A DNA stretch of 64,000 nucleotides from contig NZ_SOEZ01000054.1 of the NCBI RefSeq assembly GCF_004402215.1, positions 119,913 through 183,912 of the forward strand. The letters run 5' to 3'. The notes under the pieces were generated by a model that was not told the origin of the DNA, ran no database searches, and saw only the letters and a list, made by a program, of their open reading frames with translations. This document shows positions 26,505-36,053 of the stretch, piece by piece (within the stretch, counting starts at the first letter, position 1; every line of letters begins with the position of its first letter). Origin of the DNA: Cryobacterium tagatosivorans (GTDB lineage Bacteria > Actinomycetota > Actinomycetes > Actinomycetales > Microbacteriaceae). Position numbers and translations under genes: made by a program.

Positions 26505-27401
26505 ATGACCGACTACGGCCACGACCTGCTGTTCGGAACGTTCGTCACTCCGCTGGCGGCCCGGGCGGGCGAGGTCGTCGAGCTCGCCCGGCTGGCCGAG
26601 CGGTGCGGCCTCGACCTCGTCACGTACCAGGACCATCCCTACCAGCCGCGGTTCCTCGACGCCTGGACCCTGCTGGCCTGGGTCGCCGCCCGCACCGAGC
26701 GGGTGCGCCTGGCGCCGAACGTGCTGAACCTGCCGCTCCGCCAGCCGACGGTGATCGCGAGGAGCGCGGCGAGCCTCGACCTCCTCAGCGGAGGCCGGGT
26801 CGAACTGTCGCTCGGCGCCGGGGCGTTCTGGGACGCGATCGCGGCGAACGGCGGCCGCAGGCTCACGCCGGGGCAGGCGGTGAGCGCCCTCGAGGAAGCG
26901 ATCACGGTCATCCGGGAGGTCTGGGCAAGCGATCGGCCCGGCGGAGTGCGCGTGCGCGGCGACTGGTATTCCGTCGACGGGGCGAAGCGCGGCCCCGCGC
27001 CGCTCCACGACATCGGGATCTGGCTCGGCGCCTACAAGCCCCGGATGCTCGGGCTCACCGGACGCGCCGCCGACGGCTGGGTCGCCTCCCTCGGCTTCCT
27101 GCCGGGCGGCCCGGCCGAGCTGGGCGCCCTGAATGCGCGGATCGATGAGGGCGCGGCCGGCGCGGGGAGGGACCCGCGTGCGGTTCGGCGGCTGCTCAAC
27201 CTCGGCGGCAGGTTCGCTCCGACGGCGGAGGGCCTGCTGCACGGGCCGCCCGGCCGCTGGGCCGAGGACCTCGCGTCGCTCACCCTCGAGCACGGGATGA
27301 GCGGGTACATCCTGGCGGCCGACGACGCCGCGACCATCCAGCGCTTCGCCGAGGAGGTGGCGCCGGCCGTGCGCGAGCTCGTGGCCGCCGCCCGCGGCTG
27401 A
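26505..27401 (+). CDS. LLM-class flavin-dependent oxidoreductase
   Basis: A 298-residue luciferase-like TIM barrel. Characteristic pieces are GTFVTPLAARAGEVVELARLAERCGLDLVTYQDHPY, ERVRLAPNVLNLPLRQPTVIARSAASLDLLSGGRVELSLGAG and IGIWLGAYKPRMLGLTGRAADGWV. FMN or F420 could be the cofactor and the substrate is unknown. The ATG at 26505 has GGAGGGA at good spacing. The gene stands alone between two hairpin-forming intergenic sequences. Confidence 0.9.
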   Translation: MTDYGHDLLFGTFVTPLAARAGEVVELARLAERCGLDLVTYQDHPYQPRFLDAWTLLAWVAARTERVRLAPNVLNLPLRQPTVIARSAASLDLLSGGRVELSLGAGAFWDAIAANGGRRLTPGQAVSALEEAITVIREVWASDRPGGVRVRGDWYSVDGAKRGPAPLHDIGIWLGAYKPRMLGLTGRAADGWVASLGFLPGGPAELGALNARIDEGAAGAGRDPRAVRRLLNLGGRFAPTAEGLLHGPPGRWAEDLASLTLEHGMSGYILAADDAATIQRFAEEVAPAVRELVAAARG

Positions 27402-27432
27402 TCCCGGCCCCGACGCCGGGCCCTCGGCGTCG

Positions 27433-27496
27433 AGAGTCGCCGAATCTGCCGAGTCGACCCGTTGCACCGGCGTCACTGGGCACATTCGGCGATTCT
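27433..27496. repeat. Weak palindrome after the LLM oxidoreductase
   Basis: AGAGTCGCCGAAT (27433-27445) pairs with ATTCGGCGATTCT (27484-27496) with one mismatch, enclosing about 38 bases with little further pairing. The overall span (64 bp) and position (31 bases after a stop codon) echo the 63-bp elements, so it may be a decayed member. Confidence 0.5.
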
Positions 27497-27570
27497 GGGG
27501 CGGCCAACGCCCGCGTCGGCGGATGACGGGGCGATCGACCGCCCGGGCCAATTCTTCTAGGCTGACAGGC

Positions 27571-28533
27571 ATGTTCATCGACCTGCCGGAAGCCGAGCTT
27601 CGCACCTACCGCAGCACGCAGCACGACCCCGCGGATTTCGACGCGTTCTGGGCGGATACCCTCGCCGAGACCCGCCGGCACGAGCTCGTCGTCACCGCGA
27701 CGCCCGTCGACGCCGGCCTGGCCACCCTCGACGTCTTCGACGTCAGCTTCCCCGGCTTTGGCGGAGAGCAGATCAAGGCGTGGCTGCGGGTCCCCCGCGG
27801 GTCGGAGGGGCCGCTGCCGACCATCGTCCAGTTCCACGGCTACGGCCGGGGCCGCGGCCAGGCCTTCGAGAACCTGCTCTGGGCATCCGCCGGGTTCGCG
27901 CACTTCGACATGGACACCCGCGGCCAGGGCTGGGGCGGCAGCACCGGCGACACCGCCGACGAGTCGGGGAGCGGCCCGCAGGTGCCCGGTTTCCTCACCC
28001 GCGGGGTCGAGTCGCGCGAGACCTACTACTACCGGCGGGTGTTCGCCGATGCCGTGCGCGCCGTCGCCGCCGCCCGGTCGCTGGCCGTGGTCGACTCCGC
28101 TCGCGTCGGGGTCGTGGGGATCAGCCAGGGCGGCGGGATCGCGCTGGCCGTGGCGGGCCTCGTCCCCGACCTCGCCGCGGTCGTCGCCCGGGTGCCGTTC
28201 CTCTGCGACTTCCCGCGGGCATCCGTGATCACCGACGAGCTGCCGTACAAGGAGGTCGGGCAGTACCTCGCCACGCACCGCCACCGGGTGGACCAGGTGC
28301 ACGCCACGCTCGCCTACTTCGACGGCGTGAACTTCGCCAGGCGTGCCACGGCGCCGCTGGCGATCACCGCCGCCCTGATGGACTCGATCTGCCCGCCGTC
28401 GACGATCTTCGGCGCGTACAACAACTACGCCGGCCCGAAGACGATCACGGTCTGGCCGTACAACGGGCACGAGGGCGGCAGCTGGGAAGACGACGCGCTC
28501 GCGCTGCGCGCCTTCCGCACCCACCTCGCCTGA
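27571..28533 (+). CDS. Acetyl xylan esterase / cephalosporin-C deacetylase family protein
   Basis: A 320-residue alpha/beta hydrolase of carbohydrate esterase family 7. Hallmarks are DFDAFWADTLAE near the N-terminus, QFHGYGRGRG (oxyanion), DTRGQGWGGSTGDTAD, the RGVESRETYYYRRVFADAVRAV helix, the nucleophile elbow GISQGGGIALA, and the terminal histidine in YNGHEGGSWE. Such enzymes deacetylate xylo-oligosaccharides or small acetyl esters inside the cell; no signal peptide is present. The ATG at 27571 gives the family N-terminus. Confidence 0.94.
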   Translation: MFIDLPEAELRTYRSTQHDPADFDAFWADTLAETRRHELVVTATPVDAGLATLDVFDVSFPGFGGEQIKAWLRVPRGSEGPLPTIVQFHGYGRGRGQAFENLLWASAGFAHFDMDTRGQGWGGSTGDTADESGSGPQVPGFLTRGVESRETYYYRRVFADAVRAVAAARSLAVVDSARVGVVGISQGGGIALAVAGLVPDLAAVVARVPFLCDFPRASVITDELPYKEVGQYLATHRHRVDQVHATLAYFDGVNFARRATAPLAITAALMDSICPPSTIFGAYNNYAGPKTITVWPYNGHEGGSWEDDALALRAFRTHLA

Positions 28534-28559
28534 CCTCGGACCGTCCCCGGCGACGCCGC

Positions 28560-29825
28560 CTAGAGAACCACGGATGCCGGGGCGGGCGCCTCGGCCGCGA
28601 TCCGGCTGAGCCGGGTCAGCTGCGTCACGTGCCCGGGCTCGAGCTCCTCGAGGGAGTTCACGCCGAGCAGGCGCATGGTGCGCGACACCTGCTCGGAGAG
28701 GATCTCGACCGCCCGGTCGACGCCGGCCTCGCCGCCGGCCATCAGGCCGTAGAGGTACGCGCGGCCGATCAGCGTGAAGCGGGCGCCGAGGGCGACCGAT
28801 GCCACGATGTCCGCTCCGCTCATGATCCCGGTGTCGAGGTGGACCTCGGTGTGCCGGCCGACCTCGCGCACCACCTGCGGCAACAGGTGGAACGGGATCG
28901 GGGCGCGGTCGAGCTGGCGTCCGCCGTGGTTGGAGAGGATGATGCCGTCCACGCCGAGGTCGACGAGCCGCTTCGCGTCCGCGACGGTCTGCACGCCCTT
29001 GACCACGATCTTGCCGGGCCACTGCGCCTTGATCCAGGCGAGGTCCTCGAACGTCACGGTCGGGTCGAACATGGTGTCGAGCAGGTCGGCGACCGTTCCG
29101 CTCCAGCGGTCCAGGCTGGCGAAGGCGAGCGGTTCGGTGGTGAGGAAGTTGATCCACCACTCCGGGCGGGGCAGGGCGTTCAGCACGGTACCGGCCGTCA
29201 GCGCCGGCGGGATCGAGAAGCCGTTGCGCTTGTCGCGCAGGCGCGCCCCGGCCACCGGCACGTCCACGGTCACGAGGAGGGTGTCGAAGCCCGCCTTCGC
29301 CGCCCGGTCGACGAGCGCCATCGAGCGCTCGCGGTCCTTCCACATGTACAGCTGGAACCAGTTGCGTCCGTCGGGGTTCGCGGCCTTGACGTCTTCGATC
29401 GAGGTCGTCCCCATCGTCGACAGCGAGAACGGGATGCCGGCCCTCGCCGCCACGTGGGCGCCCGCGATCTCGCCCTCGGTCTGCATCATCCGGGTGAAGC
29501 CGGTCGGGGCGATCCCGAAGGGCTGGGCGACGGGCGCGCCGAGCACGTCCCAGCCGGTGTTCACCGTCGACACGTCGCGCAGGATCGACGGGTTGAATTC
29601 GATGTCCTCGAAGGCCTGGCGGGCCCGGCCCAGCGAAAGCTCGGCCTCCGCGGCGCCGTCCGTGTAATCGAACGCGGCCCGGGGGGTGCGCCTCTTGGCG
29701 ATGTCGCGCAGGTCGTAGATGGTCAGCGCGCTCTCCAGCCGGCGCTTCTTCGCGTTCAGCTCCGGCGTCTTGAACTTCATCAGCGGGGCGAGGTCTTTGA
29801 TCTTCGGGATGCGTCGTTGAACCAT
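28560..29825 (-). CDS. lldD: FMN-dependent L-lactate dehydrogenase (alpha-hydroxy-acid oxidase family)
   Basis: A 421-residue FMN-binding TIM barrel oxidising L-lactate to pyruvate, probably feeding the quinone pool. It has the N-terminal [47 protein letters not shown], the catalytic histidine H300 in [11 protein letters not shown], and the phosphate-binding [18 protein letters not shown]. It lies 27 bases downstream of a FadR-type regulator on the same strand, so the pair forms an lldR-lldD unit. Confidence 0.95.
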   Translation of the reverse strand: MVQRRIPKIKDLAPLMKFKTPELNAKKRRLESALTIYDLRDIAKRRTPRAAFDYTDGAAEAELSLGRARQAFEDIEFNPSILRDVSTVNTGWDVLGAPVAQPFGIAPTGFTRMMQTEGEIAGAHVAARAGIPFSLSTMGTTSIEDVKAANPDGRNWFQLYMWKDRERSMALVDRAAKAGFDTLLVTVDVPVAGARLRDKRNGFSIPPALTAGTVLNALPRPEWWINFLTTEPLAFASLDRWSGTVADLLDTMFDPTVTFEDLAWIKAQWPGKIVVKGVQTVADAKRLVDLGVDGIILSNHGGRQLDRAPIPFHLLPQVVREVGRHTEVHLDTGIMSGADIVASVALGARFTLIGRAYLYGLMAGGEAGVDRAVEILSEQVSRTMRLLGVNSLEELEPGHVTQLTRLSRIAAEAPAPASVVL

Positions 29826-29852
29826 GGAGTGTCTTCTTCCTGTGGGGCGGGG

Positions 29853-30557
29853 TTAGGCGAGGTGGGTTTCGGCGTAGTAGCCGGAGATGTGGGACTGCAC
29901 GGCCCGCCTGGCGGCTTCCGCGTCCGCGGCGGTGATGGTCGCGAGGATGCCGCGGTGCTCGAGCATGAGGCGGGCGGAGGTGGCCGGCCACGAGACGAGG
30001 GCGGGCACGCCGGCGCGAGCGTAGCCTTCGATCGCGGTCCGGAGGCCGGCCATCATGGCGGTGACGACCTGGTTGCCGGAGGCCTCGGCCAGCGCGAGGT
30101 GGAACTGCGCGTCGAGGGCGAGGAACTCCGCCTCGGTCAGCTCGCGGGCCTCCATCACGTCGAGGAGCTCCTCCGGCCCGGCGAGGTCCGGGCGGTCCGT
30201 CGCCTCGGCCAGCTCGGTCACGACCGAGGCCTCGAGCACGAGGCGGGTCTTCACGACGTCGGCGACGGGGAAGCCCTGCGCGGCGACCTGCAGCCGCATC
30301 AGCGCCGACATGCCGCCGCCGGGAAGGGCGACGATGATCGCGCCGGCGGACGGGCCGGAGCCGGTCGCGGTGCGGATCAGTCCGAGCACCTCGAGCACGC
30401 GGATGGCCTCGCGCACGCTGGACCTGCCCACGCCGAGTTCGACGGCCAGGGCGCGCTCGCCGGGCAGGCGGTCGCCGGGGCGCAGGCGGCCGCCGAGCAG
30501 GTCGGCCTCGATGTGGGCGAGGACGCTCTCCCAGGCGCGGCGGTCTTCGGCGGGCAC
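29853..30557 (-). CDS. lldR: FadR-subfamily GntR regulator, probable lactate regulator
   Basis: A 234-residue regulator. The GntR winged helix (HIEADLLGGRLRPGDRLPGERALAVELGVGRSSVREAIRVLEVLGLI, about residues 15-60) precedes an all-helical FCD ligand domain (VKTRLVLEASVVTELAEA..., DAQFHLALAEASGN, SARLMLEHRGILATI) carrying metal-ligand histidines. The GTG start follows GAGGAGGA. It is the first gene of the lldR-lldD unit, and a perfect TGGTCTGACCA box overlaps its predicted promoter, so it should be autoregulated. The lactate-specific name is inference from the neighbour. Confidence 0.9.
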   Translation of the reverse strand: MPAEDRRAWESVLAHIEADLLGGRLRPGDRLPGERALAVELGVGRSSVREAIRVLEVLGLIRTATGSGPSAGAIIVALPGGGMSALMRLQVAAQGFPVADVVKTRLVLEASVVTELAEATDRPDLAGPEELLDVMEARELTEAEFLALDAQFHLALAEASGNQVVTAMMAGLRTAIEGYARAGVPALVSWPATSARLMLEHRGILATITAADAEAARRAVQSHISGYYAETHLA

Positions 30558-30593
30558 GGCGGTCCTCCTCGACCTGGGGCGATCCTCACGATG

Positions 30594-30634
30594 TGTGGTC
30601 TGACCACACTACACGGACCACGCGGCAGGGTCGA
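30594..30634 (-). promoter_or_regulatory. Promoter and FadR/GntR-type operator of the lldR-lldD unit
   Basis: On the minus strand, -35 TCGACC (30629-30634) and -10 TAGTGT (30606-30611) are 17 bases apart. A perfect dyad TGTGGTCTGACCACA (30594-30608) overlaps the -10 box and the start point. The inner TGGT-N3-ACCA matches the known consensus for FadR-subfamily regulators. Binding here would block the promoter. Confidence 0.8.
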
Positions 30635-30644
30635 GCCCCACCCC

Positions 30645-30707
30645 GGCTGAGTCGCGGAGAAAGTACCTTCGTGGCGGGATTGAAGGTCCTTTGTCCGCGA
30701 CTCAACC
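30645..30707. repeat. 63-bp palindromic element, type B
   Basis: Arms 30645-30670 and 30682-30707 (26 nt each, 11-nt loop) contain the loop-proximal AAAGTACCTTC and outer CTGAGTCGCGG/CCGCGACTCAAC, with a few mismatches. It ends 5 bases from the stop of the hydroxyacid dehydrogenase gene and just upstream of the lldR promoter, so it probably insulates lldR from read-through. Confidence 0.88.
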
Positions 30708-30712
30708 CGTGA

Positions 30713-31642
30713 TCAGTCGGTGCGCAGCACGACGTTGGCGGGGGCCTCGCCGCGCAGCATCCGGTCGATCTGGTCGCGGACCAGGCGGGCCATCCGCGGG
30801 AGCATCGCCGTCGAGGCGCCCCCGACGTGCGGCGAGATGAGCACGTTCGGCAGGGCGAAGAGCGGATGCCCCGGCGGCAGCGGCTCCGGATCCGTCACGT
30901 CCAGCGCGAGGCGGAGGCGCCCGCTGCCGGCGTGCGCGAGCAGGGCATCGGTGTCGGCCACCGGGCCGCGGGCGATGTTCACGAGCAGGCTCCCGTCGCG
31001 CATCCGGCCGAGGAATCCGTCGTCGACGAGGTGCCTCGTCGACGGGTCGAGCGGCACGCCGACGACCACGATGTCGGCCTGGGGGAGCAGCTCCGGCAGA
31101 GACTCGAAGCCGTGGATGGGCCCGCGCTGGTCGCTGCGGGCGGTGCGCGCCACTCGCACGACGGTGCTCTCGAACGGGAGCAGCCGGGCCTCGATCGCCC
31201 GGCCGACGCCGCCGAACCCGACGAGCAGCACCGTGCGGTCGGCCAGGCTCGCGTGCTGGGCGGGCGCCCAGCGGCCCTCGGCGGCGGCGCGCACGAAGTC
31301 CGGGATGCCGCGCTGGGAGGCCAGGATGAGCGCCAGGGCGAGTTCCGCGGTCGACGTCTCGTGCACGGTGGCGGCGTTGGCGAACACATGCCCGGCCGGC
31401 AGCGCCCGCTCGACCTCGTCGTAGCCGATCGACTGGCTCTGCACGAGACGCGTCGTCACGCCGGCCAGCCGCGCCAGGCCGGCCGACCGGCCCATGTAGG
31501 GCGTCACCACGATGTCGATGGCGGCGGCCGGCGGAGGGCCGGCGAGGTCCCAGTCGAGGAGTTCGACCCCGTCGGGCAGGTCACCCAGGGCCTCCCGCAG
31601 TTTCGTTTCCGGCACACTGACACGCAATCGCGGAGAAGACAT
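30713..31642 (-). CDS. D-isomer-specific 2-hydroxyacid dehydrogenase
   Basis: A 309-residue NAD(P)-dependent dehydrogenase. The Rossmann fingerprint is VLLVGFGGVGRAIEARL (about residues 140-156). The active-site set is visible: Arg in NIARGPVADTDAL, Glu within DVTDPEPLPPGHPLF, and His in ISPHVGGAS. It may act on glyoxylate, hydroxypyruvate or a similar 2-keto acid. It is transcribed towards lldR but separated by a palindrome, so probably independent. Confidence 0.92.
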   Translation of the reverse strand: MSSPRLRVSVPETKLREALGDLPDGVELLDWDLAGPPPAAAIDIVVTPYMGRSAGLARLAGVTTRLVQSQSIGYDEVERALPAGHVFANAATVHETSTAELALALILASQRGIPDFVRAAAEGRWAPAQHASLADRTVLLVGFGGVGRAIEARLLPFESTVVRVARTARSDQRGPIHGFESLPELLPQADIVVVGVPLDPSTRHLVDDGFLGRMRDGSLLVNIARGPVADTDALLAHAGSGRLRLALDVTDPEPLPPGHPLFALPNVLISPHVGGASTAMLPRMARLVRDQIDRMLRGEAPANVVLRTD

Positions 31643-31712
31643 CTTCCGAGCCTAGAGGCGACCGGGGCCGGCCGCGGTGACCCGGCGCCGCAGGCGACGG
31701 GTCCGCCCTCGG

Positions 31713-32282
31713 TCAGGCCGGGACCGGAACCTGCGCGGTTTCGAGCAGCTTCATGAACTCGCGCATCCACTCCGGGTGGTCCGGCCAGGCGCGCCCGGAG
31801 ACGAGGTTGCCGTCGACGACGCCGGCGCCGCCCTCGAAAATGCCGCCGCCGAGCTCGACGTCGACCTGGAGCGCGGGATACGCCGAGGTCGTCCGGCCCT
31901 TCAGCACGCCGGCGGCCGCGAGCAGCAGGGGTCCGTGGCAGAGCGCGGCGACGGGGGCGTTCTTCTCGAAGAAGTAGCGCACGATCCGCTTGGCATCCTC
32001 GTCGTTGCGGATGTACTCCGGGGCGCGGCCGCCGGGAACGACGATCGCGACGTAGTCCGCCGGGTTGACGTCCTTGAAGGCGATGTCGGCGTCCCAGGTG
32101 TGGCCGAGCTTCTCGGTGTACGTGTCGAAGCCGTCGACGAAGTCGTGCACGACGAACTGCAGCTTCTTCTTCTCCGGCGCGGCGATGTGCACCTCGTAGC
32201 CCGCCTCGCGCAGGCGCTGGTACGGGTAGAAGACCTCGAGTGTTTCGGCGGCGTCTCCGGTGAGGATCAGGATCCTGGCCAT
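31713..32282 (-). CDS. DJ-1/PfpI family protein
   Basis: A 189-residue flavodoxin-like protein of the glutamine-amidotransferase-like DJ-1/PfpI family. The nucleophile elbow is in APVAALCHGPLLLAAAGVLKGR, with Glu in the APEYIRNDEDA region and the N-terminal ARILILTGDAAETLEVFYP. Relatives act as deglycases, proteases or chaperones, so the activity is uncertain. The ATG at 32282 is preceded by AGAGAGGT. It is probably monocistronic. Confidence 0.92.
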   Translation of the reverse strand: MARILILTGDAAETLEVFYPYQRLREAGYEVHIAAPEKKKLQFVVHDFVDGFDTYTEKLGHTWDADIAFKDVNPADYVAIVVPGGRAPEYIRNDEDAKRIVRYFFEKNAPVAALCHGPLLLAAAGVLKGRTTSAYPALQVDVELGGGIFEGGAGVVDGNLVSGRAWPDHPEWMREFMKLLETAQVPVPA

Positions 32283-32400
32283 GTCATACCTCTCTGTAGC
32301 CCTGGCGTGGGTGTGTGCCTCCACCATGCCCGCCGTGCCTGCGACCTCGAGCGGGCCGTGCGCCGCGGCGCCTGGCAGATCTCGGCCCAGCTCGAATAGG

Positions 32401-34383
<1,983 letters not shown>

Positions 34384-34483
34384 GATGACCCCAATCGAAT
34401 GGTTGCGCACCGTCAGGCGGAACACGCCCATTGGTCGACCCATCCGCGGGCAGTAATAGCGGTGTTGGCGGCCAGGCGACCGC

Positions 34484-35944
34484 CTAGGTTCTCGGCTCGT
34501 ACCTTCGCGGCGGGAAGGCCCGGGCGACCAGGGCGCGCAGGCCCTCGAGGCTGCCGGTCGCGAGGCCCTGGCTGCGTGCCTGCACTAGCACGTTGCCGAT
34601 GGCCGTCGCCTCGACCGGTCCCGCCAGCACGGGCAGGCCGGTGCGGTCCGCGGTGAGCTGGCAGAGCAGCTCGTTCTGTGACCCGCCGCCGACGATGTGC
34701 ACGGCGCTGATCCGTGTGCCGGAGAGCTCGGCAGCCGTCGCCAGGGTGCGCGCATAGGCGGCGGCGAGGCTTTCCACGATGCTGCGCACCAGCTCGGCGG
34801 GCGTGCCGGGCGGCCGCAGGCCGTGCCGAGCGCAGTGGTCCGCGATGCGGGCCGGCATGTCGCCCGGGGCGAGGAAACCCGGATCGTCGACGTCGAAGAC
34901 GGGGACCGGTCCGGTCACCCTCGCCGCCTCGGCGAGGAGCGCCGCCAGGTTCGGTGAGGCCCCGGCCTGCTCCCAGGCGCGCATCGATTCGCTGAGCAGC
35001 CAGAGCCCCATGACGTTTCGGAGGTACCGCACGCGCCCGTCGACGCCGCCTTCATTGGTGAAGTTGGCCGCGCGGCTGGCCTCGCTGAGCACGGGAGAGG
35101 CCAGTTCGACGCCGACGAGCGACCAGGTCCCGGAGGAGATGTACGCGGCGGTGTCCGAGGCCATCGGCACGGCGGCAACGGCGGATGCCGTGTCGTGCGA
35201 CCCTACCGCCACGACGTCGAAGCGGCGTCCGGCTCCGATCTCGGCCGCGACGCCGGGCAGCAGGGACCCGATCCGCCCGCCGGCATCGATGAGGGAAGGG
35301 AAGAGCCCCTTGGGCAAGCCGAGCCGGGCGATCAGGGCGTCATCCCAGTCGCCCCCGGCGGTGGTCGCGCTTGTCCCGGTGGTCGAGCCTGCCCGGACCC
35401 GGAGCAGCCCCGTCGTCGACGCATTCGTGCGCTCAGCGACCATCGTGCCGGTGAGCCAGAAGCTGACCAGGTCCGGTATGAGCAGCAGGGAATCGGCCGC
35501 GGCGAGGCTGCCGGCCAGGCGGTCGGCGGCCAGCTGGTAGAGGGTGTTGAAGGGGAGGAACTGCAGCCCGCTGCCGGAGTAGAGTTCGTCCTGCCCGACC
35601 AGGGCATGCGTCGCGGCCACCCCGGCCGCGGCGCGCTCGTCCCGGTAATGGTACGGGTTGCCGAGCATCCGCTCGCCGCGCATCAACGCATAGTCGACGG
35701 CCCAGGAATCGACCGCGGCACTGGCCACGGTGGGGTCTTCCCGCACCGCCGCGCGCAGGCCGCCGAGCACGTTCCGGTAGAGCTCGAGGATGTTCCAGTG
35801 CAGCCCGTCGATGGTGCGCACCGGGTTGTTGGGAAAGCGCGCGACCGGGCGGATGCTCAGCTCGTTGTGCCCGACGTGGCCGAGCATCACGCGCCCGCTG
35901 GACGCTCCCAGGTCGATCGCGGCGACCGTGCCGGCCGAGGTCAC
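34484..35944 (-). CDS. rhaB: L-Rhamnulokinase
   Basis: A 486-residue FGGY-family sugar kinase phosphorylating L-rhamnulose. It has the N-terminal phosphate loop [15 protein letters not shown], the family region [32 protein letters not shown] and the C-terminal [17 protein letters not shown]. The GTG at 35944 was chosen because the frame upstream runs through a palindrome. Between RVRAGSTTG and GGDWDD, near residues 182-198, an Ala/Gly/Ser/Thr stretch interrupts what is normally a short loop. It is encoded by two tandem copies of the GGTGGTCGAG repeat in frame. It is the last gene of the rhamnose cluster. Confidence 0.94.
   Translation of the reverse strand: MTSAGTVAAIDLGASSGRVMLGHVGHNELSIRPVARFPNNPVRTIDGLHWNILELYRNVLGGLRAAVREDPTVASAAVDSWAVDYALMRGERMLGNPYHYRDERAAAGVAATHALVGQDELYSGSGLQFLPFNTLYQLAADRLAGSLAAADSLLLIPDLVSFWLTGTMVAERTNASTTGLLRVRAGSTTGTSATTAGGDWDDALIARLGLPKGLFPSLIDAGGRIGSLLPGVAAEIGAGRRFDVVAVGSHDTASAVAAVPMASDTAAYISSGTWSLVGVELASPVLSEASRAANFTNEGGVDGRVRYLRNVMGLWLLSESMRAWEQAGASPNLAALLAEAARVTGPVPVFDVDDPGFLAPGDMPARIADHCARHGLRPPGTPAELVRSIVESLAAAYARTLATAAELSGTRISAVHIVGGGSQNELLCQLTADRTGLPVLAGPVEATAIGNVLVQARSQGLATGSLEGLRALVARAFPPRRYEPRT
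35358..35400. repeat. GGTGGTCGAG dispersed repeat, two copies inside rhaB
   Basis: A diverged copy (35358-35377) and a good copy (35378-35400) lie in tandem. Read on the minus strand in the rhaB frame, both encode a Ser/Ala-Thr-Thr core (AGSTT and SATT). The length is a multiple of three codons, so the frame is kept. Confidence 0.8.
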
Positions 35945-35965
35945 CACGCGTGCACCCCCGCCCAG

Positions 35966-36040
35966 CCGACAACTGTGGCCGCATCGGACAACTGTGCCCG
36001 GCACACGGGCCACAGTTGTCCGAACGGGCCACAGTTGGGC
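35966..36040. repeat. Nested palindrome between rhaDE and rhaB, type D
   Basis: Two direct copies of GACAACTGTG followed by GCC/CCC (35968-36000) face two inverted copies of GGCCACAGTTG (36009-36040), so several alternative stems can form. It lies 14 bases beyond the rhaDE stop and about 20 bases upstream of the rhaB start. It may reduce transcription into rhaB or mark the end of a separate transcript. Confidence 0.8.
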
Positions 36041-36053
36041 CGCGAACGGGCGC

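Noticed and set aside
27280..29991. 903-residue open frame on the minus strand and a 956-residue one on the plus strand (27780-30650)
   Set aside because: Both are shadows of the esterase, lldD and lldR genes in GC-rich DNA. Their translations are Arg/Pro/Gly/Ala-rich with no recognisable domain, while the opposing frames show complete enzyme motifs.
35945..36013. Longer rhaB start at 36013
   Set aside because: The added residues are translated from the type D palindrome (Cys/His/Arg-rich) and have no counterpart in rhamnulokinases; the GTG at 35944 gives the normal N-terminus.
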